A program made the translations under genes and the position numbers. From Treponema sp. (GTDB lineage Bacteria; Spirochaetota; Spirochaetia; Treponematales; Breznakiellaceae): a stretch of 15,684 nt of DNA. The stretch is taken from the NCBI GenBank assembly GCA_031268125.1, contig JAIRXT010000041.1, positions 1 to 15,684 on the forward strand, read 5' to 3'. Numbering within the stretch: position 1 is the first letter of the stretch; each line of letters opens with the position of its first letter. Of the stretch, positions 5,757-11,396 are shown piece by piece. The notes beneath the pieces are model-generated. The model searched no databases. It was not told the DNA's origin and saw only the letters and a program-made list of their open reading frames with translations.

Positions 5757-6964
5757 AGCTGGCGGTCCTGGGGGGCAGTTTTAACCCGGTGCATCTGGGG
5801 CATCTCTACCTGGCCGATGCGGCGATTTCCGGCTTCGGCTTTGACCGGGTACTCCTTGTTCCCGCGTTCCGCTCCCCCTTTAAGCAGGGGGCCGCCGCTC
5901 CCTCTCCCCAGGACCGGCTTGCCATGCTTGCCGCCTCGATTCCCGGGGACCCCCGGCTGCTCATTGACGACTGCGAGATCCGGCGGGAGGGGGTATCCTA
6001 CACCGTGGATACCCTGGCCGATATTTACCGCCGCTACCTGCCGGAGGGCAGACTTGCCCTTATTCTGGGGGATGATCTGGCCCGGGATTTTCCCCGGTGG
6101 AAAAAGTCCGATCAAATTCTTTCGATGGCGGATATTATCATTGCCCGGCGGACCCTTGCGGATACCGCGGAGTATCCCTACCCCTGCCGCCAGATGCAGA
6201 ACGAAGCTGTCGGGATCTCCTCCGCCCAGGTAAGGGAGCTTATCGCCCAGGGCAAGCACTGGCGCTACCTGGTTCCCGCCGGGGCCCGGACCATTATCGA
6301 AGAACGGGGCCTCTACGGGCTTCCGGATTCCGGCCCGGCGGAAGACGGGGTCCCCGCCGGTGATTTTGTTTCCGGCCCCGGTCTTATTATCCGCATGGAG
6401 GCGGAGGCCCGCCGGACCCTTACCCTGTCCCGGTTCCTCCATTCCCGGCAGGTGGCGGTAATGACTGCGGACCTGTGCCGGATCTTCGGCCTGGACAGCC
6501 GGGCCGGTTACCTGGCGGGAATAGTTCACGATATCGGCAAGCACCTGGGGGATGAGGAGCTTGTCAGGCTGGCAAAAACCGACCGGCTGCCTATTTCGGC
6601 CGTTGAAAAGCAGAAACCTTCGTTGCTCCACGGCCGGGCCGGGGCGGCGCTGTTGAAAAATCAGTACGGCATCCGGGACCGGGACATTCTGGACGCGGTA
6701 AGGTTCCATACCACCGGCTCCGGCAGCATGGGCCCCCTTGCCAAGGCCCTGTATATCGCCGATAAGATCGAATCCTCCCGGGAAGGGGTAGAGCCGGGGC
6801 TGCGGGATTTTCGCGGCTATGAGGGAACCGGGGAGCAGGGATTGGACCGGCTGTTTGGGAAAATTTTTACCGAGACCGTCGCCTGGCTGCGCTTAAAGAA
6901 ATTCGACCTTTACGAAGGCACCCTTAGGCAGCTTGAGCGGATTGAACGCGGGGTTCCCCGGTGA
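5753..6964 (+). CDS. nadD: Fused nicotinate-nucleotide adenylyltransferase (NadD) and YqeK-type HD hydrolase
   Basis: Two enzymes in one 403-residue chain. Residues 1-190 are NadD, which adenylates nicotinate mononucleotide in NAD synthesis: GGSFNPVHLGHL (7-18) is the nucleotide-binding motif and ISSAQVR (155-161) the C-terminal signature. Residues about 210-400 are an HD-domain protein of the YqeK family, which cleaves diadenosine tetraphosphate symmetrically: HSRQVA (230-235), VHDIGKH (258-264) with the HD pair, LHGRAGA (292-298), RFHTTG (317-322) and ADKIE (336-340). A Pro/Gly/Asp-rich linker (about 190-208) joins them. In many bacteria these are adjacent separate genes. GTG start with GGAGG at 5741-5745, overlapping obg by four bases. 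Confidence 0.95.
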   Translation: MKLAVLGGSFNPVHLGHLYLADAAISGFGFDRVLLVPAFRSPFKQGAAAPSPQDRLAMLAASIPGDPRLLIDDCEIRREGVSYTVDTLADIYRRYLPEGRLALILGDDLARDFPRWKKSDQILSMADIIIARRTLADTAEYPYPCRQMQNEAVGISSAQVRELIAQGKHWRYLVPAGARTIIEERGLYGLPDSGPAEDGVPAGDFVSGPGLIIRMEAEARRTLTLSRFLHSRQVAVMTADLCRIFGLDSRAGYLAGIVHDIGKHLGDEELVRLAKTDRLPISAVEKQKPSLLHGRAGAALLKNQYGIRDRDILDAVRFHTTGSGSMGPLAKALYIADKIESSREGVEPGLRDFRGYEGTGEQGLDRLFGKIFTETVAWLRLKKFDLYEGTLRQLERIERGVPR

Positions 6965-8166
6965 AAAGGTCGCCGATAGACGCCAGTGGTTTTTTCCTGG
7001 CCGCTATTTTGATTCTTTTGGCCGGGGGGGTCATTTTTATCGTTTTTTCCCTGCGGACCGATCCGATTGAGGAAGCCCTTTCCGGGGACCGGGTCATCAA
7101 TACGCTGTTTGTGCTGGAAAAAGACGCCAAACCCCTTAGTTCTTTTGTCCTTATGTACTACCCCGCCACCCGGCGGGCGGCGATCTTCGATATTCCCCGG
7201 GATTTGGGGCTTATCATCCGGCGGATTAACCGGGTGGACCGGATTGACGCACTCTACAACCGGCAAAGAATCGGCGATTTTGAAAACGAGGTCGAAGATC
7301 TGCTGGGAATCGAGATCAACTTTTTCATGATCCTGGGGGAAAACGGGCTGAGGAAGGCGGTAGACCTGCTTGAAGGGGTGGAGTTGTTTATTCCCTCCCC
7401 GGTGGAAATATACGGCGATTCTCCCATCCTGTTCCCCGCGGGGCTGGTACGTCTGGACGGCGATAAGGCCGCCGGCTACCTTGTCTACGAACTGCCGGAT
7501 GAAGACCGGGAGGTAGTTTCGTTCCGCCGGCAGCGGTTTTTCCTGGGTTTTATCAAGCGTTTGGGGGAAATGTGGGACCATATCTCCAATCCCCAGGTGG
7601 ATAACCTCTTTCAAAGCTTTTTTCTTACCAACATAAACCGGCGGACCTGGGAGCGGCTTTTGGGGGAATTTGCCTCCATCGACATGGACCGGACCAAAAT
7701 CCAGTCCGTGGGGGGGACTATCCGGGAAATTTCCGGGCAAACCCTGCTCCTGCCCTCCTGGGACGGCAATCTTATCAAACAGATCGTCGGCCAAACCCTG
7801 GGGTCGATTACCCGGCAGACCGAGGGGGCCCTTTCGGACCAGGTTTTTACGGTGGAAGTGTTGAACGGAACCAATATCAACGGCCTTGCCGCCCGGACGG
7901 CTGAGCTTTTGCGGGGTTTCGGCTATGATGTTATTTCGATAGGCACTATGGACAACAACAACTATGAGGTTTCGGAAATAATAGACCGCTCGCTTGTCAT
8001 GGATGCGGCGCAAGACTTTGGGGAGATTATCCGGTGCCGGAATATCCGCTCCGAAACCCCCCTGGAGGAAAACCCGGCCCTGGAATTCCGGAATTTTGAA
8101 TACCGGGCGGATTTTACCCTTATCATTGGGAGAGATTTTGATGGACGTTATGTTACAGGCAGATGA
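6961..8166 (+). CDS. Divergent LytR-CpsA-Psr (LCP) family protein with LytR C-terminal domain
   Basis: Membrane-anchored protein of the family that attaches glycopolymers to the cell wall; the substrate here is unknown. Residues 11-31 form one transmembrane segment after a short basic N-terminus, placing the domains outside the membrane. The LCP domain (about 45-205) keeps IFDIPRDLGL with Arg80-Asp81, a LLGIEINFFMIL block, GVELFIPSPV, and VSFRRQRFF (186-194), which carries the late Arg. The usual RSDTMM near the start is replaced by SSFVLM, so a metal-binding Asp seems lost. Residues 294-391 match the LytR_C domain (VEVLNGTNINGLAARTAELL). GTG start overlapping the previous stop by four bases. 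It may act on a spirochaetal envelope polymer or be non-catalytic. Confidence 0.85.
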   Translation: MKRSPIDASGFFLAAILILLAGGVIFIVFSLRTDPIEEALSGDRVINTLFVLEKDAKPLSSFVLMYYPATRRAAIFDIPRDLGLIIRRINRVDRIDALYNRQRIGDFENEVEDLLGIEINFFMILGENGLRKAVDLLEGVELFIPSPVEIYGDSPILFPAGLVRLDGDKAAGYLVYELPDEDREVVSFRRQRFFLGFIKRLGEMWDHISNPQVDNLFQSFFLTNINRRTWERLLGEFASIDMDRTKIQSVGGTIREISGQTLLLPSWDGNLIKQIVGQTLGSITRQTEGALSDQVFTVEVLNGTNINGLAARTAELLRGFGYDVISIGTMDNNNYEVSEIIDRSLVMDAAQDFGEIIRCRNIRSETPLEENPALEFRNFEYRADFTLIIGRDFDGRYVTGR

Positions 8167-8545
8167 TGTTACCGGTCAGACCGGTTTTCTCCCGGCGGAG
8201 CCCCGGGACGCGGCCCTTGCATTGGGGGCCCTGCTCCAGGATCACCGGGCCTTGGATGTGGCGGTTCTGGATCTGCGGGAATGTAACAGTTGGACCGATT
8301 TTTTCGTCATTGCCACCGTTACAAGCCTTTCCCATCTGGAGGGTCTGGAACGCCATATTAAGGAATTTTGCCGGGAGCAGGACCTGGAGATACTCCGGCA
8401 CAGCCCCCGGTCTTCCCACGCGGCGGAGGACGACTGGCGGCTTACCGACCTGGGGAACGTGGTGGTTCATCTGATGTCCGGGCGGGCCCGGAATTTTTAT
8501 GAACTGGAGCGGCTCTGGAGTGCGGCTTCACGCATTTTCCCCTAA
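8141..8545 (+). CDS. rsfS: Ribosomal silencing factor RsfS (Iojap/YbeB)
   Basis: Binds L14 on the 50S subunit and blocks joining with 30S when nutrients are short. The 134-residue product has the family core: LDVAVLDLRECNSWTDFFVIAT (38-59), a long helix around HLEGLERHIKEF, DDWRLTDLGNVVVHLM (97-112), and FYELERLWSAA (119-129). Start ATG 8141 is chosen over the upstream in-frame start at 7994 because GGGAGAG (8128-8134) sits 6 bases before it and because the earlier residues are only an out-of-phase reading of the LCP gene. It overlaps that gene by 26 bases. The N-terminal 25 residues extend beyond the usual domain. It is the last gene of the rplU operon. Confidence 0.95.
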   Translation: MDVMLQADDVTGQTGFLPAEPRDAALALGALLQDHRALDVAVLDLRECNSWTDFFVIATVTSLSHLEGLERHIKEFCREQDLEILRHSPRSSHAAEDDWRLTDLGNVVVHLMSGRARNFYELERLWSAASRIFP

Positions 8546-8562
8546 CAGCCCGGTAAGGGCTG
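8546..8562. terminator. Hairpin between convergent rsfS and the acidic-protein gene
   Basis: CAGCCC (8546-8551) pairs with GGGCTG (8557-8562) around GGTAA, starting directly after the rsfS stop and about 10 bases past the end of the opposite gene. Neither side has a good T-tract, so it would be a weak bidirectional terminator at best. Its position between two convergent genes is the main support. Confidence 0.5.
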
Positions 8563-8572
8563 CCGGGGTTCT

Positions 8573-9028
8573 TCATTCCTCAAAATCGTCGTCGTAGTCC
8601 CCATCGTCGTCATAATCGTAGTCGTCATCATCTTCGTCTTCAAATCCGTCGTCATCGTCGTCAAAATCGTCGTCGTCATCAAAATCATCATCGAAGTCGT
8701 CTTCCATGTCGTCGAAGTTGTCTTCGTCGTCGTCTTCATCCTCATCCTCGTCGCCAAAGGCCAGGACGGGAAAAAGAAGGGGAGACCCTTCTTGATCCGG
8801 CAAAAAACCGTTCATTGCGGGCTGTTCCGTGCCGGCGGGCAGCCATTCTGCCGGTTCCGGCGTACCGGAACTCTCCATGAAGAAGAAATCCGTAACGGAC
8901 ATCAGGCTAAGAACCTCCGTTTCATTGGCAAGAATCCTTTGGGTATTCATGTGCTTCTCCGGTTTACTTTCAGAAAGGTATGGTTGTATAAACAGCCCCG
9001 TATCAGCGTACAGCCTTTCGGGAACCAT
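8573..9028 (-). CDS. Hypothetical protein with extreme Asp/Glu-rich tail
   Basis: Not recognised. 151 residues. Residues 1-92 are an ordinary mixed region (begins MVPERLYADTGLF) without signal peptide or membrane segment. Residues 93-151 are a tail with 46 Asp or Glu in 59 positions and a Phe or Tyr roughly every three to six residues, giving a strongly negative disordered tail. Start ATG 9026-9028 is chosen over one 36 bases upstream because the - strand has GGGAGGAG directly before it. A promoter with UP-like A-tracts lies upstream. It is the only gene on this strand, set between rsfS and ispE. Such tails can bind cations or basic proteins, or mimic DNA; none of this is shown. The tail is coded by GAC/GAT/GAA repeats that may vary in length. 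Confidence 0.75.
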   Translation of the reverse strand: MVPERLYADTGLFIQPYLSESKPEKHMNTQRILANETEVLSLMSVTDFFFMESSGTPEPAEWLPAGTEQPAMNGFLPDQEGSPLLFPVLAFGDEDEDEDDDEDNFDDMEDDFDDDFDDDDDFDDDDDGFEDEDDDDYDYDDDGDYDDDFEE

Positions 9029-9059
9029 AACTCCTCCCTTCCTCAGTGATGTTTCTTGA

Positions 9060-9089
9060 AACATAAGGGAGAGTTTAAGTATCTGTCAA
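9060..9089 (-). promoter_or_regulatory. Promoter of the acidic-protein gene
   Basis: On the - strand a perfect -35 TTGACA (9089 down to 9084) is followed after 18 bases by TATGTT (9065 down to 9060). Upstream, at about 9093-9118, the same strand carries three A-tracts that suit an UP element. Transcription would start near 9053, about 25 bases before the start codon. Confidence 0.7.
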
Positions 9090-9137
9090 CTGGTTTTTGC
9101 TTTTTTAGTATTTTTATGGACCATATTCGGATTTTCC

Positions 9138-9205
9138 GTACTTTACACAGGATAATCGTTCACCGGTTTTTGTTCTCTCCCGCTGCGGCCGGTACTTTAC
9201 AGAGG
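9138..9205 (+). repeat. Two direct repeats GTACTTTACA(C/G)AGG upstream of ispE
   Basis: The 14-mer at 9138-9151 and that at 9192-9205 differ at one base and are 54 bases apart. The second contains the -35 of the ispE promoter. GATAAT (9151-9156) directly after the first copy is -10-like. They could be a duplicated promoter part or sites for one regulator. Confidence 0.45.
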
Positions 9206-9224
9206 GCGCGTTTTTTATTATAAA
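9196..9224 (+). promoter_or_regulatory. Promoter of ispE
   Basis: TTTACA (9196-9201), a 17-base spacer and TATAAA (9219-9224) make a good sigma-70 promoter. The expected start point near 9230-9232 falls only a few bases before the ispE ATG at 9235, so the mRNA would be leaderless or nearly so. Confidence 0.7.
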
Positions 9225-9234
9225 AGTTCTGGCG

Positions 9235-10149
9235 ATGCGCCGAATCAAGGTTCCCTCCCCCTGCAAGATCAACCTTCACCTTTCGGTGGGGGAACGCCGG
9301 GCCGACGGTTATCATGATTTGGAAAGCATTTTCCAGGCCCTGGACTTTGGGGATACCCTAAGCCTTGAATTGGCGGGGCAGGACGGGGTTTGCGAACTCT
9401 TTCCGGGTTCTCCGCTGCTCCGGGCTGTTCCTCCCGGGGAGAATATCGTCTGCCGGGCGGTGTCCCTGTTCCGGCGGCGGACCGGGTTTGACCGGGGCAT
9501 ACGGGCCGGCCTGGAAAAACGGGTTCCCCTGGGGGGCGGCCTGGGGGGCGGTTCCTCAAATGCGGCGGCGGCCCTGGGGGCCCTGAATATCCTGGCGGGA
9601 ACGGCCCTTCCCCCGGCGGAGTTACGGGACATGGCCCTGAGTTTGGGCAGCGATGTCCCTTTTTTCCTGGCCGGCGGCACGGCCTGGGTAAGCGGCCGGG
9701 GGGAACGGATTTTCCCGCTGGAAAGCCTCCCCCCCTGGCCGGTGGTTTTGGTGAACCCCGGTTTTCCCAGCCCCACGGCGGAGGCTTTTCGCCGCCTGGA
9801 CAGCCGGCGGGGCGGGGCGTCCCGCGGACCCGGGGGAAGGCCGGGCCGGGAGGCGCTTACCGGGGCCTTGAGCGCCGGACCAGGGGATTGGCCCTTTTGG
9901 AATGATTTTTTCCCGGCCCTTGCCGAAGGGCCCGGGGAAGAGGCGGCGGCATACCGGCGTATCATTTCCGCCCTGCGGGATGCGGGCGCCGTTTTTACCG
10001 GGTTGTCCGGGGCAGGTTCTACCTGTTTTGGAATTTTTACAGACGGAGGGGATGCGGAAAAAGCGGCGCATTTTTTGTTGAATCACAGGATTTTTGTTTA
10101 TGTAACGTTTTTCCTTGCGCGTTCGGCATTTCGGGTATTAGAATGTTAA
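9235..10149 (+). CDS. ispE: 4-diphosphocytidyl-2-C-methyl-D-erythritol kinase
   Basis: Phosphorylates CDP-methylerythritol in the MEP route to isoprenoids. GHMP-kinase features are all present in 304 residues: Lys11 in PSPCKINLHLSV, RRADGYHDLES (21-31), the ATP loop PLGGGLGGGSSNAAAAL (98-114), the catalytic Asp140 in LGSDVPFFL, and the C-terminal loop GLSGAGSTCFG (256-266). A low-complexity Arg/Gly-rich insert lies around 190-208. The start fits the family, yet no Shine-Dalgarno precedes it and the promoter is very near, suggesting leaderless initiation. Presence of ispE points away from Borrelia, which uses mevalonate, and towards Treponema-like spirochaetes. Expected to be a single-gene unit followed by spoVG with its own promoter. 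Confidence 0.96.
   Translation: MRRIKVPSPCKINLHLSVGERRADGYHDLESIFQALDFGDTLSLELAGQDGVCELFPGSPLLRAVPPGENIVCRAVSLFRRRTGFDRGIRAGLEKRVPLGGGLGGGSSNAAAALGALNILAGTALPPAELRDMALSLGSDVPFFLAGGTAWVSGRGERIFPLESLPPWPVVLVNPGFPSPTAEAFRRLDSRRGGASRGPGGRPGREALTGALSAGPGDWPFWNDFFPALAEGPGEEAAAYRRIISALRDAGAVFTGLSGAGSTCFGIFTDGGDAEKAAHFLLNHRIFVYVTFFLARSAFRVLEC
10115..10144 (+). promoter_or_regulatory. Candidate promoter of spoVG
   Basis: TTGCGC (10115-10120) and TAGAAT (10139-10144) are separated by 18 bases. The site lies inside the last codons of ispE and would give a leader of about 35 bases containing the spoVG ribosome-binding site. Confidence 0.5.
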
Positions 10150-10184
10150 TACTTTGTTGGCCTCATCGCTAAAAGGAGATGCGC

Positions 10185-10466
10185 ATGGAAATAACTGATA
10201 TCCGGGTTCGTAAAGTAACCGGAGAAGGTAAATTGAAGGCGTATGTAACCGTTACATTTGATGATTGCTTTGTCGTGCATAATGTGAAGATCATCGAAGG
10301 GAAAAGCGGAATATTTATTGCTATGCCCAGCCGCAAGACGCGGGCTGGTGAGTACAAGGATGTCGCTCACCCCATCAATCCGGACTTCCGGGCGGAGTTG
10401 CAGCGGAGAATTTTGGAACACTACGATTCCGGTAACGCAGAGGATGATCTTTCTGTAGAAATATGA
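10185..10466 (+). CDS. spoVG: SpoVG family regulatory protein
   Basis: Small nucleic-acid-binding regulator; SpoVG binds DNA and RNA in Borrelia, Bacillus, Listeria and Staphylococcus. The 93-residue product begins MEITDIRVRKV and keeps the conserved core FDDCFVVHNVKIIEG and GIFIAMPSRK, followed by the DVAHPINPDFR motif. Two ATG codons lie close together. The second (10185) is chosen because AAGGAG (10173-10178) lies six bases before it but would directly touch the first (10179), and because the family starts with MEITD. The C-terminus is short and acidic. Position before tRNA-Gln and rplY matches the spirochaetal order. The coding region is clearly less GC-rich than its neighbours, as is usual for well-expressed small genes. 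Confidence 0.97.
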   Translation: MEITDIRVRKVTGEGKLKAYVTVTFDDCFVVHNVKIIEGKSGIFIAMPSRKTRAGEYKDVAHPINPDFRAELQRRILEHYDSGNAEDDLSVEI

Positions 10467-10472
10467 CAGACT

Positions 10473-10496
10473 AAGCAGCTCTTAACCGGGCTGCTT
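10473..10496 (+). terminator. Hairpin after spoVG
   Basis: AAGCAGCTC (10473-10481) pairs with GGGCTGCTT (10488-10496) over nine positions with one U-G pair and a TTAACC loop. It starts six bases after the spoVG stop. Only TT and then CAGAG follow, so termination may be partial and the tRNA could be part of the same transcript. Confidence 0.55.
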
Positions 10497-10537
10497 CAGA
10501 GCATCAGGTGGCGCCGGCGTTATACAGTGAATTTTAT

Positions 10538-10609
10538 TGGGACGTAGGCAAGTGGTAAGCCACCGGGTTTTGGCTCCGGCATGCACAGGTTCGAACCCTG
10601 TCGTCCCAG
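10538..10609 (+). tRNA. tRNA-Gln (anticodon TTG)
   Basis: A complete cloverleaf of 72 bases. Acceptor TGGGACG (10538-10544) pairs with CGTCCCA (10602-10608), discriminator G10609. D stem GGC/GCC (10547-10549, 10559-10561). Anticodon stem CCGGG/TCCGG with loop TTTTGGC, giving anticodon TTG at 10570-10572. T stem ACAGG/CCTGT around loop TTCGAAC. CCA is not encoded and must be added. The weak first pair (U-A) is usual for glutamine tRNAs. No separate convincing promoter is seen; TATACA at 10521-10526 could serve as a -10. Confidence 0.97.
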
Positions 10610-10614
10610 AATGT

Positions 10615-10652
10615 ATCGGATATCCGGATTGTTTGAAGATGAGATATCCGAT
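10615..10652 (+). promoter_or_regulatory. Perfect 10-bp inverted repeat in the rplY leader
   Basis: ATCGGATATC (10615-10624) and GATATCCGAT (10643-10652) are exact complements enclosing 18 bases. The repeat sits 6 bases after the tRNA and ends 6 bases before the rplY Shine-Dalgarno. It could be an L25 autoregulatory leader, an RNase site for tRNA 3' processing, or a DNA operator. No T-tract follows. Confidence 0.5.
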
Positions 10653-10671
10653 CAGCAGAAGGAGTTGCGGC

Positions 10672-11301
10672 ATGAGTCAAGTAGTACTGTCGGCCCGAAG
10701 CAGGACCGGCAAAGGATCGGCGGAAGCCCGGCGGATCAGGCGGAACGGCCGGATACCGGCGGTGTTGTATGGACGGAGCGGCAGTTCCCTTACCATCGAT
10801 CTTGACGGGCGTGATTTTTCCGGCCAGGTCAGGAATATTTCCGAAAGTACCATCGTCAAGGTGGAAGTAGAAGGGAAAACGTACCAGGCCTTCGTAAAGG
10901 ATACCCAACGCAACATTGTTGAAGGGAGCATCCTCCATGTCGATTTTTACGAGGTGGAAAGCGGCGTAGCCCTGCGGGCCCGTGTTTCGCTGCACCTTAC
11001 CGGGAATCCCGTGGGCGTAAGGGAAGGCGGCGTTCTTGAATCTCCTCTCCACGAGGTCGAAGTGGAATGTCTCCCACAGGACCTGCCCGAGCGGCTTGAG
11101 GTGGACATTTCGGAACTCCGTGTGAATCAATCGCTCCATGTCCGGGACCTCAAACTGGGCGAGGGAGTCCGGCTGGTTTCCAACGAGGATCAGGTCGTTG
11201 CGCTGGTGAAGTACGCCAGGGAAGAAACTGCCGCCGCCGCCGCCGAGGAGGCCGCCGCCCCGGCAGCGGCTCCCGCCCCGGCCGCAAAGGCCCAGAGCTG
11301 A
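10672..11301 (+). CDS. rplY: 50S ribosomal protein L25/general stress protein Ctc
   Basis: Binds 5S rRNA; this is the long Ctc (TL5) form, 209 residues, with the N-terminal L25 domain (about 1-92) and the C-terminal beta domain (about 93-183). Motifs: RTGKGSAEARRIRRNGRIPA near the start, VEGKTYQAFVKDTQRN, ILHVDFYEV, and LPERLEVDIS. It ends in an Ala/Pro/Glu tail (about 185-209), common in this family. The start is ATG 10672 with AAGGAG at 10659-10664; an in-frame upstream start at 10537 is false because it would translate the tRNA gene. The order spoVG, tRNA-Gln, rplY suggests a joint transcript. The frameshift-free tail is coded by repetitive GCC codons. Confidence 0.96.
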   Translation: MSQVVLSARSRTGKGSAEARRIRRNGRIPAVLYGRSGSSLTIDLDGRDFSGQVRNISESTIVKVEVEGKTYQAFVKDTQRNIVEGSILHVDFYEVESGVALRARVSLHLTGNPVGVREGGVLESPLHEVEVECLPQDLPERLEVDISELRVNQSLHVRDLKLGEGVRLVSNEDQVVALVKYAREETAAAAAEEAAAPAAAPAPAAKAQS

Positions 11302-11305
11302 GCGG

Positions 11306-11350
11306 GCCGGTTTCAAAACTGAGGTTTTGGAAGGCGGTTTTGGCTATTGT
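11306..11350. repeat. Hairpin element, AAAAC/GTTTT core (copy 3)
   Basis: TTTCAAAAC (11311-11319) pairs with GTTTTGGAA (11324-11332) around TGAG, nine pairs with one G-U. The sequence from AAAACT to CTATTGT parallels 3661-3694 before rplU, including GGTTTTGGA and the following GCGG. It lies just past the rplY stop codon. Confidence 0.5.
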
Positions 11351-11363
11351 TTAAAAAACAGGT

Positions 11364-11396
11364 GGAGGAACGGGAATTCCCGCTCCTCCTTTTTTT
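11364..11396 (+). terminator. Rho-independent terminator after rplY
   Basis: GGAGGAACGGG (11364-11374) pairs with CCCGCTCCTCC (11379-11389), ten pairs and one A-C mismatch, loop AATT, followed by seven T (11390-11396). This is the best terminator in the window. The tilS ATG comes directly after the last T. Confidence 0.85.

Noticed and set aside
5645..8013. Long - strand frames opposite nadD-yqeK and the LCP gene
   Set aside because: The sense genes have clear domains; the antisense products have no recognisable motif or ribosome-binding site.
7994..8140. Upstream in-frame start for rsfS
   Set aside because: It lies inside the LCP gene in another frame and adds residues unlike the family.
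8542..8757. Thr/Met-rich frame overlapping the acidic tail
   Set aside because: It is the shifted reading of the GAC/GAT repeats; the acidic frame has promoter, ribosome-binding site and a longer non-repetitive part.
9528..9551. Tandem 12-base G-rich repeat in ispE, possible G-quadruplex
   Set aside because: It encodes the conserved GGGLGGGSS ATP-binding loop found in IspE generally, so coding need explains it.
10179..10184. First ATG of spoVG
   Set aside because: AAGGAG would touch it without spacing; the ATG six bases later fits both spacing and the family N-terminus.
10537..10671. Upstream in-frame start for rplY
   Set aside because: It would translate the whole tRNA-Gln gene; a good Shine-Dalgarno and family length support 10672.
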